From Chlamydiota bacterium (GTDB taxonomy: Bacteria > Auribacterota > UBA3054 > B51-G9): a stretch of DNA of 9,780 nucleotides. Below, in pieces: positions 5,674 to 9,780 of this stretch. Position 1 is the first letter of the stretch, and the number at the start of each line of letters is the position of its first letter. The stretch lies in the NCBI GenBank assembly GCA_003648225.1, contig QMOL01000081.1:1-9780 (forward strand). Direction: 5' to 3'. The translations under genes and the position numbers were made by a program. The notes beneath the pieces are model-generated. The model saw only the letters and a program-made list of their open reading frames with translations, was not told the DNA's origin and did not search any database.

Positions 5674-5895
5674 CTATGGTCCGCCTCTAAAAATCATTCC
5701 ATCGCTGAATGCGTCTCCGCCTAATCCGTCCCACTCGCTAACTTCTATATCATTCCCTTCCTCGCTACAAGAGGGGCATACTACTTCCAATTCTCCATTC
5801 ATCATAGCGTTTACTGTTTTATCGTTATAGTATTCTTTAAGTTCCTTTTCCGTTACTGTTTTACCGCAGATGGAGCATATTAATTTTTTAGTCAT
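5674..5895 (-). CDS. 73-aa zinc-ribbon protein
   Basis: A small protein with a four-cysteine zinc ribbon: C7-x2-C10-GK and C40-P-S-C43, separated by a helical spacer KELKEYYNDKTVNAMMNGEL. An acidic, glycine-rich tail follows (EEGNDIEVSEWDGLGGDAFS). ATG at 5895 has an overlapping GAGGTGAGAGGAG leader. The GAGGTGA part includes the TGA stop of the 175-aa gene at 5902, so the pair is coupled. The first knuckle, CxxCGKTVTE, matches that of the 32-aa zinc ribbon at 3972-4070. It may bind nucleic acid or act as a protein adaptor in transcription or host takeover; no specific family is recognised. Confidence 0.82.
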   Translation of the reverse strand: MTKKLICSICGKTVTEKELKEYYNDKTVNAMMNGELEVVCPSCSEEGNDIEVSEWDGLGGDAFSDGMIFRGGP

Positions 5896-5901
5896 CTCCT
5901 C

Positions 5902-6429
5902 TCACCTCAATTCTCTGATAATCCTGATATCTCTTTCCTCTTGCTCGTCACTGTCAAGCCCCTCGTCTAATGGAAATAAAAGTAACTCCTTATGCCTTCC
6001 CTCGCAATTAGGGGGTTGGTTTAGTTTTATTGCTAATTTCCGCTTTCCTTTCTCTTCTATTTCTACGAAAGCGACTCGAACGAATCGCTCTCGAGCGTGG
6101 GGCAATGGTGCTCCTCCTACCCCCCACGCGTTCGCGGGTCCCTGGCTGCAGATGTCACAGCCGGGGACGCACGGCAATACAGTTTCTAATACTGTTCTCT
6201 TCGCTTTCTTGATTACTTCATCGTCACTGGGCTTTGCTGGTTCGCTTGAGACGAAATCACTGGGATTTACTTCACAGTGCTTGCATCTCGAAATCACGCA
6301 AACGTTATCGCTGTCGTCATACTCGTCGATGTCGGGACCGAAGTCACTGACGAAATCAGTTACTTTCTTATCGCATTTGCTATCAGCTTCTACGAATCTG
6401 TCGCACAAAGCACAGATAAATTTTTTCAT
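5902..6429 (-). CDS. 175-aa multi-cysteine zinc-binding protein
   Basis: A protein with repeated Cys pairs: C6-x2-C9, C49-x2-C52 and a C87-x3-C91-x2-C94 cluster, plus C19 and C44. It could bind two or more zinc ions. The region between the first two pairs is very acidic (DFGPDIDEYDDSD). The centre has a Gly/Pro/His segment (NAWGVGGAPLPHARERFVRV) and a beta-like stretch RVAFVEIEE. The C-terminus is charged. ATG 6429 has the leader AATTGAGGTGAGTGG, nearly identical to the leader of the next gene (AATTGAGGTGAGAGGAG). Base composition is higher in GC than the AT-rich genes just upstream. Function not recognised. Confidence 0.82.
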   Translation of the reverse strand: MKKFICALCDRFVEADSKCDKKVTDFVSDFGPDIDEYDDSDNVCVISRCKHCEVNPSDFVSSEPAKPSDDEVIKKAKRTVLETVLPCVPGCDICSQGPANAWGVGGAPLPHARERFVRVAFVEIEEKGKRKLAIKLNQPPNCEGRHKELLLFPLDEGLDSDEQEERDIRIIRELR

Positions 6430-6480
6430 CCACTCACCTCAATTTAAATATAAGGCGCTTGCACTTAAAAATGAATCAAA

Positions 6481-6552
6481 CTACTCCAAAAAGTCGGTTA
6501 AAAATGTTATGCCGTTTCGATACTTATCCTTCATAATACCACTTTGTATCAT
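6481..6552 (-). CDS. Possible 23-aa peptide coupled to the 47-aa zinc ribbon
   Basis: A tiny frame, MIQSGIMKDKYRNGITFLTD then FLE, whose ATG overlaps the TGA stop of the 47-aa zinc ribbon by four bases (ATGA). An internal ATG (6534) is preceded by AAAGTGGT and could be used instead. The evidence is only position and coupling geometry. It may be a non-functional read-on of the operon. Confidence 0.35.
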   Translation of the reverse strand: MIQSGIMKDKYRNGITFLTDFLE

Positions 6553-6692
6553 AATTTAATCTTCTTGATATCGGGATGCCACTCTATTGCCTTGCCGCAC
6601 AAATAGCAATAATAACCTAAATTCGACTTATAAATATACGTTTTGGGCTTTATTTCTACGCCGCAGTTGAAGCATCTTAATTTCTTGAGCAT
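6549..6692 (-). CDS. 47-aa zinc-ribbon protein
   Basis: A small protein beginning MLKKLRCFNCGVEIKPKTYI, with a complete zinc ribbon: C7-x2-C10-G and C29-x2-C32-GK. The knuckles are separated by aromatic beta-hairpin residues (TYIYKSNLGYY), and a short basic C-terminal tail ends KKIKL. ATG 6692 is preceded by AAAGGCGG, a good ribosome-binding site. It is downstream of the T-rich repeated element at 6761-6791, probably its promoter. This is one of four cysteine-pair mini-proteins in the window. Role not known; DNA, RNA or polymerase binding is plausible. Confidence 0.8.
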   Translation of the reverse strand: MLKKLRCFNCGVEIKPKTYIYKSNLGYYCYLCGKAIEWHPDIKKIKL

Positions 6693-6760
6693 TTAAACCG
6701 CCTTTAAAAATACAATATTCGGCTTCAAAACCCTTTAAAATACGCTTTAAAAAATAGAAA

Positions 6761-6791
6761 TTCAAAAATATAAATAAAAAACAAACAAATT
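6761..6791 (-). repeat. T-rich intergenic repeat, copy 1
   Basis: The minus strand reads TTTGTTTGTTTTTTATTTAT then ATTTTTGAA, nearly identical to copy 2 at 7058-7087. It contains a TATA-like TTTATATTTTT and long T-runs. It lies between the structured element and the 47-aa zinc-ribbon gene. It may combine archaeal T-rich termination for the upstream gene with a TATA box for the next. Confidence 0.6.
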
Positions 6792-6816
6792 TGAATGAAG
6801 AAATAGCAATTTAATA

Positions 6817-6894
6817 GTGGGCAGGTATGGATCACGCGCCCGTCCCACAATTCATAGGCGCTTACCCCGCGGACAGATCCATACCCTTTACCCA
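6817..6894 (-). ncRNA. GC-rich structured element with possible pseudoknot
   Basis: A perfect 10-bp inverted repeat GGTATGGATC/GATCCATACC (6824-6833 and 6876-6885) is extended by an outer TGGG/CCCA (6818-6821 and 6891-6894). Inside, GCGCC/GGCGC (6836-6840 and 6857-6861) and GTCC/GGAC (6842-6845 and 6871-6874) would pair in crossing order, as in a pseudoknot. It is a sharply GC-rich island in very AT-rich sequence and starts on the stop codon of the 49-aa gene. On the minus strand it would be a 3'-UTR or processed RNA. It lacks tRNA A and B boxes and does not match a riboswitch or ribozyme I know. It could also be a DNA-level site. Confidence 0.5.
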
Positions 6895-7037
6895 AGCTCC
6901 TGCAATGCATATATTAATTTCCGTATTTTTTCTTTTTTTGTTGTATCCGCCAAACTCTCGAGCATCCACAACTGTTGTATTGTATTAACTTTTAGTTGTG
7001 CTTCAAATCTCTCCATTTTTCTTTTTTCATTTTCCAT
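6888..7037 (-). CDS. 49-aa helical protein
   Basis: A small charged helical protein starting MENEKRKMERFEAQLKVNTI and continuing with QQLWMLESLADTTKKEKIRK. ATG 7037 has a strong AAGGGGGA ribosome-binding site six to ten bases upstream. Its TAA stop (6888-6890) lies inside the outer stem of the GC-rich structured element, so RNA folding there could affect its termination or message stability. No recognised family. Confidence 0.7.
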   Translation of the reverse strand: MENEKRKMERFEAQLKVNTIQQLWMLESLADTTKKEKIRKLIYALQELG

Positions 7038-7057
7038 TTAAATCCCCCTTAAATGCA

Positions 7058-7087
7058 TTTAAAAATATAAATAAAAACAAATAAATT
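7058..7087 (-). repeat. T-rich intergenic repeat, copy 2
   Basis: The minus strand reads AATTTATTTGTTTTTATTTA then TATTTTTAAA, matching copy 1 at 6761-6791 over almost its whole length. It is placed between the 67-aa gene stop (7112) and the 49-aa gene start (7037). With the preceding CTTTTTCTCTTTTTTTT run it would suit T-rich termination plus a downstream TATA box. Confidence 0.6.
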
Positions 7088-7111
7088 AAAAAAAAGAGAA
7101 AAAGAACGTAT

Positions 7112-7315
7112 TTAATTGTTTTTGCTCTTGATTATCTGTACGAGAAATAATTTCAATTCTGCGGGTGTTAAGTCGTGCTTTTTCATAAATTCCTTAACTG
7201 TTGCGTAATTTTGCGGTTCTTTTTCTCTATTCCAGTAAAGACACAAATATTTGTCTTTACTGGTTCTTTTTGTGCTATTTTGTTTCGCTTCCTGAATTAA
7301 TTTGTTTATGTCCAT
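7112..7315 (-). CDS. 67-aa protein with possible helix-turn-helix
   Basis: A basic small protein. The second half, YATVKEFMKKHDLTPAELKL followed by FLVQIIKS, has the rhythm of a helix-turn-helix or a small winged-helix recognition unit (TVKEFMKKHDLTPAELKLFL, residues about 39-58). The N-terminal half is polar and lysine-rich (KQNSTKRTSKDKY). ATG 7315 follows AAGTGGTG (7320-7327) and a TATA-like box at 7339-7352. As a small basic possible DNA binder with its own promoter, it could be a regulator. This is inference from pattern only, and a structural role is equally open. Confidence 0.7.
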   Translation of the reverse strand: MDINKLIQEAKQNSTKRTSKDKYLCLYWNREKEPQNYATVKEFMKKHDLTPAELKLFLVQIIKSKNN

Positions 7316-7338
7316 ATTGCACCACTTTTTATTTGTTT

Positions 7339-7352
7339 CTCTATATATATGT
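7339..7352 (-). promoter_or_regulatory. TATA-like box for the 67-aa gene
   Basis: The minus strand reads ACATATATATAGAG, centred about 30 bases before ATG 7315, with a GTGGTG ribosome-binding site in between. Transcription would start about 26 bases downstream, giving a very short leader. Confidence 0.45.
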
Positions 7353-7499
7353 AAGAATACCCTACATCAATTGTATTCATCAATATATTTGTTATAACAT
7401 AGTGATTAGAATTAATTGATTGATAAATGGCGATTTCATTCTATATTTTGGAGCATATAGATTAAGATTTTGGATTTTTGTTATGCTTATATTATATAA

Positions 7500-7594
7500 A
7501 CACATAAAAATAGAAATTGTGGCATAAAAATAAAATCACAAAATAGAAATAACAAAATAAAAAACAAAGAATATAAAAAGAAAAATAAAAAAAA
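7500..7594 (-). terminator. T-rich probable archaeal-type terminator
   Basis: Immediately after the stop of the coiled-coil gene the minus strand runs through many T-tracts (for example TTTGATTTTTTTTATTTTTC). This resembles archaeal termination at oligo-T runs without a needed hairpin. The neighbourhood is AT-rich throughout, so the signal is only moderate. Confidence 0.4.
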
Positions 7595-8305
7595 TCAAAT
7601 ATACATTTTTGCTAATTGCTCAATTTTTGCTATGTTAATGTTTTGCTTTTTTGTTGCTATTGTTGTTGCTTTCTTTTGCTTTTCTTTCTGATGTTTGGCA
7701 TAAATGAATTTGTAGATATAAAATATCTTTTGTTTCTGTAATTTTGCTATTTTCTCTTTCATCCATTCAATCTTTATTTTTCTCATTTTCTCAAATTCTC
7801 TGTATTCTGTTACGCTCATGTTGTATTCTTTTGCTTCTATGTGTTCTGTTCTCTTTCTTTTTTTCATTATCACATTTCTTATGCCAAACAAATAATTACT
7901 ATTCAATTCATCCATCAATTTTTTTATTTCTCTGTTGATTCTGTTAATTCTGTTGATTCTTGTGTTATATCTATATATTGTTTGTATTTCTACATTTTGC
8001 TTCATCTCTTTTATTATTTTGTTTATTTGCTTGATTCTCTGTAATGCTAATGTGTATACTCTGTCTGATGTTGTTGTTCTTTTTGCGATTCTTTGACATT
8101 CTCTTCTTTCTTTTAGCAATTGATAATATTTATTTTGTTGTAATTCTTGTATTAATACATTTCTTACATCAATTATCTCTTTATATTTTTCTGTTATCTC
8201 TATTATTCTTTTTGCCATGATCAATTGTCTGTATTGTTTGCTGAATCCATGCTTGTTTTTTGCTATTTCTCTTATTTCTCCAATTAACTCCTGATATGTT
8301 GCCAT
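7595..8305 (-). CDS. Lysine-rich coiled-coil protein, 236 aa
   Basis: A long, almost entirely helical, basic protein without enzyme motifs. Coiled-coil-like segments are interrupted by an Arg-Ile-Asn triplet repeat (RINRINRE around residues 117-126, encoded by three copies of a 9-bp unit at 7932-7958). A more ordinary stretch follows, LNSNYLFGIRNVIMKKRKRT. The C-terminus is Lys/Gln/Ala-rich. The gene is very AT-rich, with many ATA and AAA codons, unlike the left-hand module. ATG 8305 (MATYQELIGE) is chosen over 8329 because a TATA-like box at 8331-8344 places the transcript start near 8312, after the upstream ATG. The function is unknown; a structural, scaffold or nucleic-acid-binding role is possible. 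Confidence 0.8.
   Translation of the reverse strand: MATYQELIGEIREIAKNKHGFSKQYRQLIMAKRIIEITEKYKEIIDVRNVLIQELQQNKYYQLLKERRECQRIAKRTTTSDRVYTLALQRIKQINKIIKEMKQNVEIQTIYRYNTRINRINRINREIKKLMDELNSNYLFGIRNVIMKKRKRTEHIEAKEYNMSVTEYREFEKMRKIKIEWMKEKIAKLQKQKIFYIYKFIYAKHQKEKQKKATTIATKKQNINIAKIEQLAKMYI
7932..7958 (-). repeat. Three tandem 9-bp repeats within the coiled-coil gene
   Basis: On the plus strand ctgttgatt, ctgttaatt, ctgttgatt lie in direct tandem. On the coding strand they encode repeated Asn-Arg-Ile triplets. This indicates local slippage growth inside the gene. Confidence 0.75.
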
Positions 8306-8330
8306 ATTTATCACAATATTATTATACATT

Positions 8331-8344
8331 CTGTATATAAAAAG
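8331..8344 (-). promoter_or_regulatory. TATA-like promoter for the coiled-coil gene
   Basis: The minus strand reads CTTTTTATATACAG, centred about 33 bases upstream of ATG 8305. It predicts a transcript start near 8312 and a leader of only a few bases, with no clear Shine-Dalgarno site. This is the archaeal pattern and is the basis for preferring the second in-frame ATG. Confidence 0.55.
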
Positions 8345-8863
8345 ATTTCTAATGATTCTTTTTATGTATTTATAATATAATCGTTTTTTTGTTTTCTATA
8401 TTGATAAATAATATAAGCATTATTGATAATGGATTTTAGGATTCACGAGAAATTTTTTGGCAAATGGGTATAGTGTCATCCCTCACTATTTTCTGGTATT
8501 TTTCGCATTCGCAATTTGTATCCCATAAAATATATATTTCAATCTACTATTTTCCCCCCAAACGGTCAAACAGCCTATAAAATAAATATTGCATTCGTTA
8601 TTTTCAAATATTGCGTTCGCTATTTGTAAAACGTTTGCTATTTACCGCCAAGCGCCGCATTTATCCCAAATTATTGCACTTTTTTTCTGCGAGTGCCTCT
8701 GCAAAACGTTTGCTGCTTGCGCTGGCAATGATTATTGCAACGATGGCTGGCAAAAAAAGCCATGTCCGTGCTGAAGCGTTCTCCCTCACCGCAACCTTTA
8801 CAATAAATTGCCTTCGCGGTATCTATGGAGAGAGCGAGTCAGGCATGTTGATCTGTCATCGCA
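8345..8863. other. Divergent intergenic region with iteron-like repeats
   Basis: No convincing gene. It separates the leftward small genes from the rightward terminase unit. The left part is AT-rich. From about 8640 the base composition becomes richer in GC, with short hairpins (ATGGCT/AGCCAT at 8743-8748/8758-8763; ACCGC/GCGGT at 8788-8792/8816-8820), a 12-bp direct repeat (8628-8639 and 8703-8714) and an iteron-like cluster (8584-8645). Plus-strand frames of 61 and 98 codons here look like chance frames. The region suits an origin of replication or an operator region. Confidence 0.5.
8584..8645 (-). repeat. Iteron-like tandem repeats
   Basis: On the minus strand three adjacent units follow the pattern AAATARCRAAYG with GCAATATTT or a variant: AAATAGCAAACGTTTTAC, AAATAGCGAACGCAATATTT and AAAATAACGAATGCAATATT, spaced 18-22 bases. 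A degenerate fourth unit, AAATTGCGAATGCGAAAAAT, lies near 8499-8520, and a 12-bp piece recurs at 8703-8714. Such spacing, about two helical turns, is typical of binding sites for an initiator or a repressor. Confidence 0.55.
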
Positions 8864-8882
8864 ATATTTTTATATTTTTAAA
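8864..8882 (+). promoter_or_regulatory. TATA-like promoter of the terminase unit, predicted leaderless
   Basis: The plus strand reads ATATTTTTATATTTTTAAA, centred about 26 bases before ATG 8898. A transcript starting at the standard archaeal distance would begin at the ATG itself, and no Shine-Dalgarno site precedes it. Both points suggest a leaderless message. Confidence 0.55.
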
Positions 8883-8897
8883 ACATATTTTTGTATC

Positions 8898-9218
8898 ATG
8901 TATATAAAAAGAAAAGTTACTGAAAGAGAGGTTGTTTGGACGAGCAAGGGAAGAGTGAAAAGAATGTTCGCCAGAGTCGTGAACATACCGAGATATTTCA
9001 TAGGAAAGAGATTGAAGGTCAAGGTCGGCGACAAATGGGTCGAGAGAAAGGTCTATAAATCCAGGATTGGGTTGATTTATTTGGGAAAGGGATTTCACGA
9101 CGATTATGCCGTTATCAAGATCGACAAAGAGATGGTTCTCGATTATTTGAAAGAGAAACTTGGGTTGGTGGCAGATTATGAGGACGATGGAGCAAATATT
9201 GAAGGGAGACAGCATTAA
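8898..9218 (+). CDS. 106-aa basic beta-rich protein preceding the terminase
   Basis: A basic protein beginning MYIKRKVTEREVVWTSKGRV. The segment ARVVNIPRYFIGKRLKVKVG (about 24-43) recalls the 'IPK.iGK.vkV' core of AbrB/SpoVT-like swapped-hairpin DNA-binding domains and of small archaeal proteins with that fold. The C-terminus is helical and acidic (EMVLDYLKEKLGLVADYEDD). ATG 8898 is chosen because a TATA box lies 26 bases upstream; a longer frame from 8808 would begin upstream of the promoter. It overlaps the terminase by 32 bases. By position it could be a small terminase subunit or a transcription regulator, but similarity to either is too weak for a name. Confidence 0.8.
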   Translation: MYIKRKVTEREVVWTSKGRVKRMFARVVNIPRYFIGKRLKVKVGDKWVERKVYKSRIGLIYLGKGFHDDYAVIKIDKEMVLDYLKEKLGLVADYEDDGANIEGRQH

Positions 9219-9780
9219 CGCGTTTTATCTGCGCGGAAAGAAGGATCCGGCCTTCTGGATAGAGAGAGTGTTTGGATGGTACATCAAGCCTTGCCACAGG
9301 GAGTGGATAGATTTGTGGCGCAAGCACGACAGGGTTTGCATAGTTGCGCCGACCGGCTTCGGAAAGACGTGCATATTCGGAGTCGGGATTCCGCTGTGGA
9401 TACTGTATTATAAACCGGGAGCCGAGGTTCTGGTTATATCGAAGATCATGGAGCATGCGACGAAGCTGCTTGAGAGAAACAGGGATATGATATTGAACAA
9501 CGAGCTGCTGAGGTCGCTGGAGCCGGAGGAGAGGCTCAAGGTCACGTGGACTAAGACCAAGATAGAAACGGCGAACGGGTCGAGGCTGTTTTGCCGACCT
9601 TATACGGAGAGCATAAAGGGGTTTCATTTGAATTATGTCGTGGCGGACGAGATAGCGTCTTATACTAATCACGACATCTTTTTCAGATACGTTTTGACGA
9701 GGGTCACGGCAAAGAAGGGCAAGCTCGTGGGGATAACGACGCCCGAATCGGAGACGGACATTCCTCACAAGCTTTTGGAG
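9187..9780 (+). CDS. Terminase large subunit, N-terminal ATPase part (truncated by window end)
   Basis: The frame is open from ATG 9187 to the end, giving 198 residues of a phage-type packaging ATPase, which drives DNA into the procapsid. Visible motifs: adenine-side PCHREWIDLW (35-44), Walker A APTGFGKT (54-61), Walker B YVVADE with the catalytic Glu155 (150-155), and coupling motif III VGITTPE (181-187). The C-terminal nuclease domain lies beyond the window, so nuclease residues cannot be checked. ATG 9187 follows GAGG closely and lies inside the end of the preceding gene, so the two are co-translated. Base composition is richer in GC than the middle of the window. This is the main evidence that the window is from a tailed virus or provirus. 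Confidence 0.94.
   Translation, partial: MEQILKGDSINAFYLRGKKDPAFWIERVFGWYIKPCHREWIDLWRKHDRVCIVAPTGFGKTCIFGVGIPLWILYYKPGAEVLVISKIMEHATKLLERNRDMILNNELLRSLEPEERLKVTWTKTKIETANGSRLFCRPYTESIKGFHLNYVVADEIASYTNHDIFFRYVLTRVTAKKGKLVGITTPESETDIPHKLLE

Larger units (their letters stand above)
7316..7594. other. AT-rich intergenic stretch, no gene seen
   Basis: No supported frame on either strand. The right part (about 7500-7594) is A-rich on the plus strand, with imperfect repeats such as AAAATAGAAAT twice (near 7507 and 7540), and acts as the 3' flank of the coiled-coil gene. The left part holds the promoter of the 67-aa gene. The middle is AT-rich without clear structure. Confidence 0.5.

Noticed and set aside
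6817..6894. A tRNA, because of the length and the long terminal stem.
   Set aside because: No T-loop (GGTTCGAATCC-like) or D-loop box, an acceptor-type stem of 10 bp, and no anticodon arm in the right place.
6725..6910. A 61-codon minus-strand frame across the structured element.
   Set aside because: It overlaps the end of the 49-aa gene in another frame and runs into a poly-Phe stretch produced by the T-rich repeat. No ribosome-binding site is visible.
8584..8714. A CRISPR array.
   Set aside because: The repeat units are short, diverged and directly adjacent without unique spacers, and there are no cas genes.
8611..8907. A 98-codon plus-strand frame in the strand-switch region.
   Set aside because: No ribosome-binding site, a repeat-derived N-terminus, low-complexity residues and no domain. 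It runs through the TATA box of the next gene, so it is more likely noncoding.
8856..9215. A 119-codon minus-strand frame.
   Set aside because: It is the shadow of the 106-aa gene, which has its own promoter and overlaps the terminase in the same direction.
9115..9768. A 217-codon minus-strand open frame at the right edge.
   Set aside because: It is the shadow of the terminase ATPase, which has Walker A and B motifs on the plus strand.

Overview
The window looks like part of the genome of a tailed double-stranded DNA virus (or an integrated provirus), most likely infecting an archaeon and possibly a thermophile. A large terminase ATPase, a T4 Rnl1-type RNA ligase and many small, tightly packed, mostly unrecognised genes point to a virus. 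TATA-like boxes about 25 bases upstream of likely starts, T-rich intergenic stretches, frequent AGA/AGG/ATA codons and several tiny zinc-ribbon proteins point to an archaeal host. Strong GAGGTG-type Shine-Dalgarno sites are also present, so a bacterial host cannot be excluded. Naming the host is inference; the gene calls rest on visible motifs.

Layout: two transcription units diverge from a strand switch between 8305 and 8898. Rightward (+) lie a short basic protein (8898-9218) and the overlapping large terminase, cut by the window end (9187-9780). Everything else reads leftward (-). First come a very AT-rich coiled-coil gene and two small genes (8305 to 6888), the second ending inside a GC-rich, strongly foldable element (6817-6894). 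Next is a run of zinc-ribbon mini-genes (6692 to 5674). After an intergenic region with repeats (5379-5673) comes a chain of small genes ending in the RNA ligase (5378 to 2804). Last, at the left, is a module of an uncharacterised 149-aa protein, an amidoligase, a class II glutamine amidotransferase and a further coupled gene running off the window (2316 to 1).

How they may work together: the amidotransferase (Cys2) would release ammonia from glutamine, and the amidoligase (GS-like ligase fold) would use a nitrogen nucleophile, ammonia or an amine, to make an amide on an unknown carboxylate. The 13-base gene overlap and the 4-base overlap with the next gene suggest one co-translated pathway. 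The product could be a modified peptide, envelope component, nucleotide or metabolite. The RNA ligase could repair host tRNAs cut by a defence nuclease. The small zinc ribbons and coiled-coil proteins look like host-takeover genes, but no function can be assigned. The strand-switch region carries iteron-like tandem repeats and could be a replication origin or an operator cluster.
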